The notes beneath the pieces were generated by a model that did not search any database, was not told the origin of the DNA, and saw only the letters and a program-made list of their open reading frames with translations. Below, piece after piece: positions 26,818-36,108 of a stretch of DNA of 64,000 nucleotides. Both the position numbers and the translations under genes were made by a program. Origin of the DNA: DATJPY01 sp035506135 (lineage in GTDB: Bacteria; Myxococcota_A; UBA9160; PR03); assembly GCA_035506135.1 (NCBI GenBank), contig DATJPY010000006.1, positions 1 to 64,000 on the forward strand. The letters run 5' to 3'. Each line of letters opens with the position of its first letter. Position 1 is the first letter of the stretch.

Positions 26818-29052
26818 ATGGAGAGGTCTCTCACCGCCGCGACCCTTGCCGCGCTCGCGGTGGCGACACTCGCCGCCTGCGGCAAGCACGAAGGGCCGGG
26901 CACCATCGAAGGCAAGGCGGTCCCGAAGGCGGTGATCGAGTCGCGCGAGCGCGCGGAGGCGACTGCGGCGCAGGCGCTCGCCGAGAAGGGCGCGGCGCCG
27001 GCCCCGGCCGAGCAGATCCTGTTCGGCGACCTGCACGTCCACACCACCTACTCGGCCGACGCCTTCATGATGGGCCTCCCGATCCTGCAGGGCGAGGGCG
27101 TGCACCCGATCGCGGACGCCTGCGACTACGCGCGCTACTGCTCGGCCCTCGACTTCTGGAGCATCACGGACCACGCCGAGGCGATCACTCCGGCGCGCTG
27201 GCGCGAGACCAAGGACACGGTGCGACAGTGCAACGCGCTCGCCGGCGATCCGGCCAACCCCGACCTGGTGACCTTCCTCGGCTGGGAGTGGACGCAGATC
27301 GGCCAGACCCCGAAGGACCACTTCGGCCACAAGAACGTGATTCTTCGCGACACCGAAGAGGATCGTGTGCCGCGGCGCCCGATCAACGCCGCCGCCTTCG
27401 CCGCGGCCGCGATGCGGCAGGGAGTGCCTCTGCGGCAGCGGCTGTTCCTGCCGCTGCTCGACTGGCCCAACCGGCAGATCTACTGGAACCTGATGGAGTT
27501 CCAGGCCGAGCTCCTCGACACGCCCCGGTGTCCCGACGGCATCAACACCCGCGAGCTGCCCGAGGGCTGCATGGAGAGCGCGGCGACGCCCGAGGTGCTG
27601 TTCCAGAAGCTCGACCAGTGGGGCTTCCCGGCGCTCGTGATCCCGCACGGCACCACGTGGGGTCTCTACACGCCGCCCGGCTCGTCTTGGGACAAGCAGC
27701 TCACGCCGGCGCAGCACGATCCCTCGAGGCAGAAGCTGATCGAGGTCTACTCGGGCCACGGGAACTCGGAGGAGTACCGAGAGTGGCGCGACATCGACCA
27801 CGACACGGCCGGCAACGCGATCTGTCCGGCGCCGCAGGACGGCTACGAGCCCTGCTGCTGGCGGGCGGGCGAGATCATCCGCAAGCGCTGCGACGATCCG
27901 AGCTCCCCGGAGTGCGAGAAGCGCGTGACGGAGGCGCGCACCAACTACCTCGATGCCGGCGTGCAGGGTCGCTTCACGGTGACCGGCACGGAGGTCGCGG
28001 ACTGGGGCAACTGCGGGATCTGCCCCGACTGCTTCCTGCCCGCGTTCAACTACCGGCCGCGCAGCTCCGTGCAGTACACGCTGGCGCTCAGCAACTTCGA
28101 CGTCCAGGGCGACCCGATGCGCTTCCACTTCGGGTTCATCGGCTCCAGCGACAACCACAGCGCGCGCCCCGGAACGGGATACAAGGAGTTCGGGCGGATC
28201 CCGAACACCGAGACGCGCGGCGCGATCGACGCAGAGTGGCGCAAGCGCCTCCAGCCGCAGAGCGACGAGGCGCCGACGCCGGAGTCGATGCCCTTCGACC
28301 CGAAGACGCGAAAGATCGCCGCCTTCCAGGCCCTCGACTTCGAGCGCCAGGCGTCCTTCTTCCTGACCGGCGGGCTCGTCGCGGCGCACGCGGCCGGCCG
28401 CTCGCGCGACGCGATCTGGGACGCCCTCCAGCACCGCGAGGTGTATGCCACGAGTGGCGAGCGCATCCTCTTGTGGTTCGACCTGCTGAACGGCCCGCAG
28501 GGCTCGCTGCCGATGGGCAGCGAGGCCCGCATCGGCGACAACCCTCGCTTCCGGGTGCGTGCCGCGGGCTCCTTCGCCCAGAAGCCCGGCTGCCCGGAGG
28601 TCTCGACGCAGGGGCTCTCGCCCGAGCGGCTGGCGCGACTGTGCCGCGGCGAGTGCTACAACCCGAGCGACGAGCGCCACGTGATCACCCGCATCGAGGT
28701 GGTGCGCATCCGCCCGCGCATCCAGCCCGACGAGCCGATGCGCCCACTGATCGAGGATCCGTGGCGCAGCATCCCCTGCCCCTACGACCGCAACGGCTGC
28801 GTGGTCGAGTTCGAGGATCCGGACTTCGTCGCCGGGCACCGCGACGCCCTCTACTACGTGCGCGCGATCCAGGAGCCGACGCCGGTGATCAACGCGGGCG
28901 GGCTGCGCTGCACCTTCGACGCGGAGGGTCGCTGCATCAAGGCGAACCCGTGCTACGGCGACTATCGCACCCCAGCGACCGACGACTGCCTCGCACCCGC
29001 CGAGGAGCGCGCCTGGTCGTCGCCAATCTACGTATCGCTTCCCGGTGGATGA
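26818..29052 (+). CDS. DUF3604 family lipoprotein (PHP-like fold)
   Basis: 744-residue envelope protein. Signal peptide of lipoprotein type ending LAAC, so it should be lipid-anchored. The DUF3604 core starts ILFGDLHVHTTYSADAFM, with His residues typical of PHP-type metal sites, then FWSITDHAEAITPARW, EWTQIGQTPKDHFGHKN, PHGTTWG and FGFIGSSDNHSARPG. The mature protein is rich in Cys (for example CCW, NCGICPDC, CYNPSDER, CPYDRNGC), which suggests disulfides outside the cytoplasm. The family has no settled activity. ATG 26818 was chosen because GAGGAGG sits about eight bases upstream; a GTG at 26812 is too close to it. The end overlaps the SDR start. Confidence 0.88.
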   Translation: MERSLTAATLAALAVATLAACGKHEGPGTIEGKAVPKAVIESRERAEATAAQALAEKGAAPAPAEQILFGDLHVHTTYSADAFMMGLPILQGEGVHPIADACDYARYCSALDFWSITDHAEAITPARWRETKDTVRQCNALAGDPANPDLVTFLGWEWTQIGQTPKDHFGHKNVILRDTEEDRVPRRPINAAAFAAAAMRQGVPLRQRLFLPLLDWPNRQIYWNLMEFQAELLDTPRCPDGINTRELPEGCMESAATPEVLFQKLDQWGFPALVIPHGTTWGLYTPPGSSWDKQLTPAQHDPSRQKLIEVYSGHGNSEEYREWRDIDHDTAGNAICPAPQDGYEPCCWRAGEIIRKRCDDPSSPECEKRVTEARTNYLDAGVQGRFTVTGTEVADWGNCGICPDCFLPAFNYRPRSSVQYTLALSNFDVQGDPMRFHFGFIGSSDNHSARPGTGYKEFGRIPNTETRGAIDAEWRKRLQPQSDEAPTPESMPFDPKTRKIAAFQALDFERQASFFLTGGLVAAHAAGRSRDAIWDALQHREVYATSGERILLWFDLLNGPQGSLPMGSEARIGDNPRFRVRAAGSFAQKPGCPEVSTQGLSPERLARLCRGECYNPSDERHVITRIEVVRIRPRIQPDEPMRPLIEDPWRSIPCPYDRNGCVVEFEDPDFVAGHRDALYYVRAIQEPTPVINAGGLRCTFDAEGRCIKANPCYGDYRTPATDDCLAPAEERAWSSPIYVSLPGG

Positions 29053-29887
29053 CTCCGCTCCGCGCCGCGTGTTCGCCCCGGACCTGATGGCCGGGCAGGT
29101 CGCGCTGGTGACGGGCGGTGGCACCGGGCTCGGGCGCGTCATCGCGCAGGCGCTCGCCGAGTCCGGCGCCGACCTGCTGCTCGCCGCGCGCCAGCTCGAG
29201 CGCCTCGAGGCTGCGGCGGCCGAGATCCGCGCGTCGACCGGAAGACGCGTCGAGGTGGCGGCGTGCAACATCCGCGAGCGCGAGGCGGTCGAGGCGCTGG
29301 CCGAGCGCGCCGCCGCGCTCTACGGGCAGGTGGACGTGCTGGTGAACAACGCGGGCGGCCAGTTCCCGTCGCCGGCGCGCGCGATCCGCCCCAAGGGCTG
29401 GCACGCCGTGATCGACCTCAATCTGACCGGCACCTGGAACATGACCCAGATCTTCGGCAACCGGATGCTCGAGGGCCGCGGCGGCAGCATCGTGAACGTG
29501 ATCGCGGTAGTGGGCCGCGGCTTCCCGGGGCTGGCACACACCGCGGCGGCGCGCGCGGGCGTGCTCGAGCTGACGCGCACGCTCGCCTACGAGTGGGGCG
29601 CGAAGGTGCGCCTCAACTGCGTCGCGCCGGGTCCCTTCCGGACCGCGGGCTTCGACGCGACGTACGATCTCGAGCAGCTCACCGGAATGGACGGCATCCC
29701 GCTCGGCCGCTTCGGCGAGCCGCACGAGGCGGCGAACGCCGTGGTCTTCCTCGCCTCGCCGGCGGCCAGCTACATCACCGGCGAGGTGCTCTACGTCGCC
29801 GGCGGCCAGCAGCTCTACGGCCGCAACCAGGCGCTGCTCGACGCGAGCTTCGATCGGCCGCCGAAGCGACCCGCCCCGACGAAGTAG
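29045..29887 (+). CDS. short-chain dehydrogenase/reductase (enoyl-CoA reductase-like)
   Basis: 280-residue Rossmann-fold enzyme. Cofactor motif TGGGTGLG near 23-30, NNAGG near 102-106, PG region CVAPGPFRT. The usual YxxxK is absent: the stretch reads FPGLAHTAAARAGVLELTRT, with Ala/His and Arg where Tyr and Lys stand in classical SDRs. This matches the peroxisomal trans-2-enoyl-CoA / 2,4-dienoyl-CoA reductase branch, where the Tyr is also missing, so a lipid enoyl reductase role is the best guess. GTG start overlaps the DUF3604 stop by eight bases. Confidence 0.88.
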   Translation: MDDSAPRRVFAPDLMAGQVALVTGGGTGLGRVIAQALAESGADLLLAARQLERLEAAAAEIRASTGRRVEVAACNIREREAVEALAERAAALYGQVDVLVNNAGGQFPSPARAIRPKGWHAVIDLNLTGTWNMTQIFGNRMLEGRGGSIVNVIAVVGRGFPGLAHTAAARAGVLELTRTLAYEWGAKVRLNCVAPGPFRTAGFDATYDLEQLTGMDGIPLGRFGEPHEAANAVVFLASPAASYITGEVLYVAGGQQLYGRNQALLDASFDRPPKRPAPTK

Positions 29888-29894
29888 CGCGGCG

Positions 29895-30440
29895 CTACGC
29901 CGCGCCGCTTCCCGGCGCGGGGCCGCGGGCGCGCATCCAGCGCGAGGCCGCGAAGCCTGCGAGCGCGAGCACGCCGAGCAGGAGGAGCAGCCACAGGTAC
30001 TGCTGCGCCTTGGCGACGACCAGGAGCGTGAGCGTCAGGAGCAGGCCGACGCCGACGAAGCTCCACTCGAGATGGACGCCGGCCAGGAAGCAGCCGAGCG
30101 CGAGGAGCATCAGCGCATCGAGCCCCGTCGAGACCTGGGACTCGATGCCGGTGCCCCGGACGTAGAAGTCGAGCGCGACCGCGCCCGCGATCCCCAGCCA
30201 GTGCAGGATCTGGCGCACCACCGCGAGCCGCTCCCCGCCCTGCTGGGAGCGCCGCCACGCGGTGAAGGCGCAGAGCAGACCGTAGACGGGAACGAGCGAC
30301 ACCCAGTAGTTTCGCGCGAGGAGCGGCTTCGCCGTGGCGAGAGCCACGCCCACGAGCGCGAGCACCACCATGACCAGGGCGACGGCCGTGGCGCGCTTCC
30401 AGAAGGGGCTCGCGGTCGCAGCGACGGCCGCCTCGCTCAC
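29895..30440 (-). CDS. hypothetical five- or six-segment membrane protein
   Basis: 181 residues with hydrophobic stretches at about 19-38, 46-61, 80-93, 105-121, 127-140 and 146-163. The only other features are a short N-terminal tail and an Arg-rich C-terminus (RWMRARGPAPGSG). I recognise no family motif. It is convergent with the SDR gene (seven bases apart). It sits on the same strand as the helicase gene but downstream of it by 79 bases, so it could be read from the same transcript. Confidence 0.7.
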   Translation of the reverse strand: MSEAAVAATASPFWKRATAVALVMVVLALVGVALATAKPLLARNYWVSLVPVYGLLCAFTAWRRSQQGGERLAVVRQILHWLGIAGAVALDFYVRGTGIESQVSTGLDALMLLALGCFLAGVHLEWSFVGVGLLLTLTLLVVAKAQQYLWLLLLLGVLALAGFAASRWMRARGPAPGSGAA

Positions 30441-30519
30441 GGCCGGCAGCCTCGCACGCCGCTCCCGGTTTGTCGAGCGATGGCGCCGTGGTGTGCAGCG
30501 GTCGGCGCGCGGCCGTGCG

Positions 30520-33063
30520 TCACGTACCGATCCGCCGCATCCGAACCAGCGGCCCCGCCGGCGAGCGCTCGGCGGCGAGGTCCACCGTGCCCTCGATCTG
30601 CCACACGTCGTCGCCCGCCGGATCGCAGAGCACCTGGTGCACGTCGAAGCGACGCGGGCCGACGGGCTTGATCAGCGTCTTGTCCGCGGCGCGCGCGCGC
30701 GGCTCGAACACCACCCGTCCATGCTCGGCCAGGAACGGCGCGAGCGCGGCCTCGAAGCGGGCCGCGTCCCAGTCGTCGTCGGCATCCCGGCGAATGCAGC
30801 CGGCCGCCCCCTCCCAGTCCCCCGCCGCCAGCGCGCGCCCGAGCTGGTGCAGCTCGGCGCGCACGCGCGCGGCGAGCGCGCGCGGGTGGCGCGCGAGGTC
30901 GTAGGGCTGCGGCGGAGCGGGCGCCGCCGCGGCCGTCGGCGCCCGCCGCTCCTCCCACTCCTCGACCAGGCTCGAGTCGACGCGCGCCAGCATGGCGCGG
31001 AAGAAGGCGATGGCGTCCTCGAGCTCGTCGCTGCGCGCCGCCTCGGGCACCGACTGCGCGAGCGTGTTGTGGAATTGGGAGAGGTAGCGGAGCAGCAGCC
31101 CCTCGCTGCGCTGGATCCCGTAGCGGCGCACGTAGTGGTCGAAGTCCTCGTACCCCTCCCACATCTCGCGCGTCACCGACTTGGGCCGGATCGACTCGTC
31201 GGCCAGCCAGGGGTGCTTCTCGGCGAAGATGCGGAACGTGGCGAAGAGGAACTCCGCGTTCGGCTGCGGGTGCGTCACCTCCCGCAGTCGCGCCACCCGC
31301 TCCTCGTACTCGACGCCCTCCGCCTTGAGCTTCGCCAGCAGCTCCTCCTTCGCCCGATCCACCTGCCGCTGCAGGATCTGGCGCGGATCCTCGAGGATCG
31401 CCTCGACCATCGAGATCACGTCGAGCGCGTACTCGGGCGCGTCGCGGTCGAGCACCGCGACCGCGTCGACCAGATACAGCGCGAGGGTCTGGTGGAGCGA
31501 GAACTCGCGCTGCAGGTCGGGCGCGACCCGGATCGCGGAGCCCGCCCGAATCATCGAGCCGGCCCGGCCCGCGTCGACGTCGAACACGCGCTGCACCAGG
31601 CCGGCGCGGCGCAGCGAGCGGAAGATCCGCGCGGCGTCGCGGCGGAGCGAGCGCTTGCGCCTCGGGTCCTCGTGGCAGCGATCGACGAGATCGACCAGCA
31701 GCCGATGGCCGCTGCCCCGCACGCCCTCCTCCTGGCCCCGCTGCAGCAGGCTGATCGACATCCCGTGCGTCACGCGGAAGCGCGACACGAGCATCTCGGG
31801 CGGGCTCGCGACCAGCCGCTCGAACGTGTCGCGGCTCCAGGGTACGAAGCCGGGCGGGGGCTTCTTCTTCACCAGGCGCTTGCGCCCGGCGGCGCTCTTC
31901 GCCTCGAGGCGTTTGTTCTCGATCACGTGCTCGGGCGCCTGACACACCACCGAGCCGCGCGCGTCGAAGCCCTTGCGCCCCGCGCGGCCCGCGATCTGCT
32001 TGAAGTCGCGCACCGCGAGGATGCCGACCTTCTCGCCGTCGAACTTGGCGAGGCCGGAGAACAGCACGCTGCGGATCGGGATGTTGACGCCGACGCCGAG
32101 GGTGTCGGTGCCGCAGACGACGCGCAGGAGGCCGCGCTGCGCGAGCTGCTCGACCAGCAGCCGGTAGCGCGGCAGGAGGCCCGCGTGATGGAGGCCGATG
32201 CCGTGGCGCACGATGCGCTGCACGTCCTTGCCGTAGGGCGAGTCGAAGCGCACACCCGCGATCGCCTCGGCGATCGCCTGGCGCTGCTCGCGGGTCGCGA
32301 CCTGCGCGCTGGTCAGCGCCTGCGCCTGCTCCGCGGCCTCGCGCTGGGTGAAGTGGACCACGTAGATCGGCGCGCGGCCCTGCGCCAGCAGATCCTCCAC
32401 CGTCTCGTGCAGCGGCGTCTCGCGCCACTCGAAGTCGAGGGGCACTGGCCGCTCGTCGGAGTGCACGTGCGCGACCGGACGCCCGGTCTGCCGCTCGAGC
32501 TTCTCCTCGATCGGCGCCGTGTTGCCGAGCGTGGCCGACATCAGGAGGAACGCGGTCCGCGGCAGCGCCAGCAGCGGGATCTGCCAGGCGACGCCGCGCT
32601 CGGGATCGGCGTAGTAGTGGAACTCGTCCATCACCACGTACGGCGCGTCGGCCGCCTCACCGCGGCGCAGCGCCATGTTGGACAGCACCTCGGCCGTGCA
32701 GCAGATCACTGGCGCCGCCCCGTTGATGCTGGCATCACCCGTCAGCATGCCGACGTTCGCGGGCCCCAGCTCGTCGCACAGCGCGAAGAACTTCTCGCTG
32801 GCGAGCGCCTTGATCGGCGCGGTGTAGAACGAGCGGCTCCCCTCGCAGAGCGCCTTCCAGTGCAGCCCCAGCGCCACCAGCGACTTGCCCGAGCCGGTGG
32901 GCGTCGAGAGCACCACGTGGCGGCCCGCCCAGAGCTCGAGCAGCGCCTCCTCCTGCGCGCGATAGGGGGTGAGCCCCGAGTCCGCGATCCACGAGAGGAA
33001 GCGGTCGAGGCTCTCCTCCGGCGAGCAGCCGCCCGCCCCGGGAAGCCGGGCGCGAAGCTTCAT
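30520..33063 (-). CDS. Ski2-like DEAD/DEAH-box RNA helicase with DUF3516
   Basis: 847-residue helicase. Domain 1: YRAQEEALLELWAGRHVVLS, Walker A TPTGSGKS, APIKALASEK, motif II DEFH, motif III SATLGN. Domain 2: GIGLHHAGLLPRYR, GTDTLGVGVNIP, motif VI QIAGRAGRKG. The C-terminal half (from about residue 450) matches the DUF3516 type seen fused to such helicases in Actinobacteria and relatives. Likely RNA unwinding or decay; partners are unknown. The start at 33063 (MKLRARLPG) was chosen because upstream sequence is not protein-like. It is divergent from the SNF2 gene, 70 bases away, so the two may share a promoter region. Confidence 0.9.
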   Translation of the reverse strand: MKLRARLPGAGGCSPEESLDRFLSWIADSGLTPYRAQEEALLELWAGRHVVLSTPTGSGKSLVALGLHWKALCEGSRSFYTAPIKALASEKFFALCDELGPANVGMLTGDASINGAAPVICCTAEVLSNMALRRGEAADAPYVVMDEFHYYADPERGVAWQIPLLALPRTAFLLMSATLGNTAPIEEKLERQTGRPVAHVHSDERPVPLDFEWRETPLHETVEDLLAQGRAPIYVVHFTQREAAEQAQALTSAQVATREQRQAIAEAIAGVRFDSPYGKDVQRIVRHGIGLHHAGLLPRYRLLVEQLAQRGLLRVVCGTDTLGVGVNIPIRSVLFSGLAKFDGEKVGILAVRDFKQIAGRAGRKGFDARGSVVCQAPEHVIENKRLEAKSAAGRKRLVKKKPPPGFVPWSRDTFERLVASPPEMLVSRFRVTHGMSISLLQRGQEEGVRGSGHRLLVDLVDRCHEDPRRKRSLRRDAARIFRSLRRAGLVQRVFDVDAGRAGSMIRAGSAIRVAPDLQREFSLHQTLALYLVDAVAVLDRDAPEYALDVISMVEAILEDPRQILQRQVDRAKEELLAKLKAEGVEYEERVARLREVTHPQPNAEFLFATFRIFAEKHPWLADESIRPKSVTREMWEGYEDFDHYVRRYGIQRSEGLLLRYLSQFHNTLAQSVPEAARSDELEDAIAFFRAMLARVDSSLVEEWEERRAPTAAAAPAPPQPYDLARHPRALAARVRAELHQLGRALAAGDWEGAAGCIRRDADDDWDAARFEAALAPFLAEHGRVVFEPRARAADKTLIKPVGPRRFDVHQVLCDPAGDDVWQIEGTVDLAAERSPAGPLVRMRRIGT

Positions 33064-33133
33064 CCGAGCGAGCGTAGGACACCGCGCTGCGCGGCGAGCA
33101 CTCCGCTCCGGCGCGGGTACCTTCCGCGCCTCG

Positions 33134-36097
33134 ATGCGGGCGCTCTTCGAGGCGGTGCGCGAGGCGTGCGAGCGGCGCGTGTGGTCGCGCGGAGTCGAGC
33201 TGGCGCGCGCGGGGGCGGTGAGCGCGCTGCGCGGCGAGGGCGGCGAGCGGGCGCTCCTGGTGACGGGAGGGCCGGTCGCGCGCCACGTCGTGCTCCATCC
33301 CGAGGCCACGACGTGGGAGTGCGACTGCCCCGGGCCCGACGACCCGTGCGAGCACGTGGCGGCTGCGGTGATCGCATGGACTCGCGCAGAGCAGGAGCGT
33401 CGGGCGCTGCCGGCGGCCGACGCCGCGGCGGACGGCCGCCTGCGCTACGCGCTGGCGCGCACCGCCTCCGGCCTCGCGCTCGAGCGCCAGGTCGTGAGCG
33501 GCGCGGCCGTGACACGTCTCGAGGTCGGCCTGCGCGCGCTGGTCGCCGGGCGGGTGCCACCGCCGCGGGACCCGGCCGGCGCGCCCGTGCGCGTGCTCGC
33601 GTCCGAGCGCGACCTCGCGATCGACGCCGATCTCGACTCTCCGCTCCCGGGCCCGCTCTCGCGCGCCGCGCTGCATCGCCTGCTGCCGCGGCTCGCCGGC
33701 TGCGACGACGTCCACCTCGACGGCGCTCCGATCACGGTCTCGACCGAGCCGGTAGGCGCGTCGGCGCACCTGGTCGATCAAGACGGCGGCTTCCGGCTCT
33801 ACGCGGCGCTCGACCCGAGCGTGACGGAGACGATCGGCGACGGCGTGGCGCTCTGCGGCGACGTGCTGCGCCCGCTGCGCGAGAGCCGGCTCACCGGGCG
33901 CGAGCTCGCGGAGCTCGGTCCGGGTGCGCGCGGCCGCGTCTTCCACGCGGACCAGGTCGCAGAGCTGGTGGGCGAGGTGCTCCCCGATCTCGCCAAGCGG
34001 ATCCCGCTCGAGGTGCACACGCAGCGCCTGCCGCGCGCGCTGCGCCCGGAGCCGCCGCGCATCCGCGTCGAGACCCGGCGCGAGGGCGACGCGCTCGCCG
34101 TGCGCGCCGACGTGGTCTACGGCGACCCGCCCGCCGCCCGCGTCGAGTCGGGACACCTGATCGCCCTCGGCGGTCCGGTGCCGATCCGCGACGAGGCGGC
34201 GGAGCGGGCGCTGGCGCGCCGCATCCAGGCGGAGCTCGCGCTTCCCGTCGGCGCGGAGCTGAGGGTGCGCGACGAGGAGGCGCTCGCGCTCGCAGCGCGG
34301 ATCTCGGCGGTGGCGGACGTCGAGATCCGCGGCGACGCCCATCGCCGCCTCCATCGGGTGGAGCCCCTCGAGCCGCGGCTCTCCGCGTCGCCGGACCGCG
34401 TCGATCTCTGGTTCGAGTCGCAGGACGGGCGCGTGCGTGCGGGCGCCGACGCCGTGCTGCGCGCCTTCGCCGAGGGACGCACGCTCGTGTCGGTCGAGGG
34501 CGGTGGGCTCGCGCCGCTTCCGGCGGACTGGCTCGCCCGCTGCGGGCGCGAGGCCGCGGCGCTGCTCGAGGCGCGCGACGCGCGCGGCGCCCTCCCGCGC
34601 TGGGCGATGCCGGACCTCGCGCGGCTCTGCGAGTCGCTCGGTGCGCCGCCGCCGGTCGAGATGGCGCCGCTGCGCGCGCTGGTCGAGGGCTTCGGCGGCG
34701 TCGCCCCCGCGCGGCTGCCCGCGGATCTCCGCGCCGCGCTGCGGCCCTATCAGCGCACCGGCGTCGACTGGCTGGTCTGCCTCCGCGAGCTCGGTCTCGG
34801 CGCGCTGCTCGCGGACGACATGGGCCTCGGCAAGACGCTCCAGGTGCTCTGCAGCGTGCGGAGCGCTTCGGACGATCCGGCCGGCCGCGGCGCGGCCGGC
34901 ACCCTCGTCGTGTGCCCGACCAGCGTGCTGCGCAACTGGGCCGACGAGATCGAGCGCTTCCGGCCGGGGCTCCGCGCCGCGCTCTATCACGGACCCGCGC
35001 GCCGCCTCGACGCCACCGCGGACGTCACCCTCACCAGCTACGCGATCCTACGCCTCGACGCCGATCGGCTCGGAGCCGTCGACTGGGACGCGGTCGTGCT
35101 CGACGAGGCGCAGGCAATCAAGAACCCCGACAGCCAGGTGGGTCGCGCGGCGCACACGCTCCGCGGTGCGTGGCGGGTCGCGCTCACGGGCACGCCCGTC
35201 GAGAATCGGCTCGACGAGCTCTGGAGCCTGCTCCACTTCGCGAATCCGGGCCTGCTCGGGACGCGCGCTCGCTTCGCGTCGCGCTGGGCGGGCCCGATCG
35301 CGGCCGGCGAGCCCGGCGCCGCGGAGGCGCTGCGCCGCCGCATCCGGCCCTTCGTGCTGCGGCGCCTGAAGCGCGAGGTCGCGCCCGAGCTCCCGCCCCG
35401 CACCGAGGTGGTGCTGCGCTGCGAGCTCGACGCCGCGGAGCGCGCCGTCTATGACGGTGTGCGCGCGGCGGCGCGCCGCGACGTCGCGGCGCGGCTGGCG
35501 GCGGGTGCGAGCCCGCTCGAGGTGCTCGAGGCGCTGCTGCGCCTGCGCCAGGCCGCGTGTCACAGCGGGCTCGTGCCCGGACAGCGGGCCGAGGGCTCGT
35601 CGAAGCTCGCGCTCCTCCTCGAGGAGCTCGAGACGGTGTGCGCCGAGGGCCACAAGGCGCTCGTGTTCTCGCAGTGGACGAGTCTGCTCGACCGGGTCGA
35701 GCCGGCGCTGCGCAGGGCCGGGATCGACTGGCTGCGCCTCGACGGCGCGACGCGAGATCGCGGAGAGGTGGTCGCCCGCTTCCAGGACGAGGGCGGGCCA
35801 CAGGTCTTCCTGCTGTCGCTCGGGGCGGGCGGAAGCGGGCTCAACCTCACCGCGGCGGACCACGTCTTCCTGCTCGACCCGTGGTGGAACCCTGCCGTCG
35901 AGGCGCAGGCGGCAGACCGCGCCCACCGCATCGGCCAGACGCGGCCCGTGATGGTCTACCGTCTCGTGGCGGCCGACACGGTCGAGGAGCGGGTGCTCGA
36001 TCTCCAGCAGAGCAAGCGCGGACTCGCCGACGCGGCGCTCGGCGGAGCGGCGGCGGCGGGGCCGTCGCGCGAAGATCTGCTCGCCCTGCTCGACTGA
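33134..36097 (+). CDS. SWIM zinc-finger SNF2-family DNA translocase
   Basis: 987-residue ATPase. Near residues 60-75 is a SWIM finger (C-x-C-x-n-C-x-H: ECDCPGPDDPCEHV). A long middle region (about 80-530) has no motif I know. The SNF2 ATPase fills the C-terminal half: DDMGLGKT (motif I), PTSVLRNW (Ia), DEAQAIKN (II), LTGTPVENR (III), VFSQWTSLLDRVEPAL (IV), LSLGAGGSGLNLTAAD (V) and QAADRAHRIGQTRPV (VI). Such proteins move along double-stranded DNA and displace bound proteins. The next gene, only 11 bases on, encodes a histone-fold protein, which suggests a working pair. Confidence 0.92.
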   Translation: MRALFEAVREACERRVWSRGVELARAGAVSALRGEGGERALLVTGGPVARHVVLHPEATTWECDCPGPDDPCEHVAAAVIAWTRAEQERRALPAADAAADGRLRYALARTASGLALERQVVSGAAVTRLEVGLRALVAGRVPPPRDPAGAPVRVLASERDLAIDADLDSPLPGPLSRAALHRLLPRLAGCDDVHLDGAPITVSTEPVGASAHLVDQDGGFRLYAALDPSVTETIGDGVALCGDVLRPLRESRLTGRELAELGPGARGRVFHADQVAELVGEVLPDLAKRIPLEVHTQRLPRALRPEPPRIRVETRREGDALAVRADVVYGDPPAARVESGHLIALGGPVPIRDEAAERALARRIQAELALPVGAELRVRDEEALALAARISAVADVEIRGDAHRRLHRVEPLEPRLSASPDRVDLWFESQDGRVRAGADAVLRAFAEGRTLVSVEGGGLAPLPADWLARCGREAAALLEARDARGALPRWAMPDLARLCESLGAPPPVEMAPLRALVEGFGGVAPARLPADLRAALRPYQRTGVDWLVCLRELGLGALLADDMGLGKTLQVLCSVRSASDDPAGRGAAGTLVVCPTSVLRNWADEIERFRPGLRAALYHGPARRLDATADVTLTSYAILRLDADRLGAVDWDAVVLDEAQAIKNPDSQVGRAAHTLRGAWRVALTGTPVENRLDELWSLLHFANPGLLGTRARFASRWAGPIAAGEPGAAEALRRRIRPFVLRRLKREVAPELPPRTEVVLRCELDAAERAVYDGVRAAARRDVAARLAAGASPLEVLEALLRLRQAACHSGLVPGQRAEGSSKLALLLEELETVCAEGHKALVFSQWTSLLDRVEPALRRAGIDWLRLDGATRDRGEVVARFQDEGGPQVFLLSLGAGGSGLNLTAADHVFLLDPWWNPAVEAQAADRAHRIGQTRPVMVYRLVAADTVEERVLDLQQSKRGLADAALGGAAAAGPSREDLLALLD

Positions 36098-36108
36098 GAA
36101 GGAGCCCG

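Noticed and set aside
30334..35454. A 1,706-codon open frame on the plus strand
   Set aside because: It runs antisense through the Ski2-like helicase and out of frame through the SNF2 gene. It is an Arg/Ala/Gly-rich GC-driven shadow with no motif.
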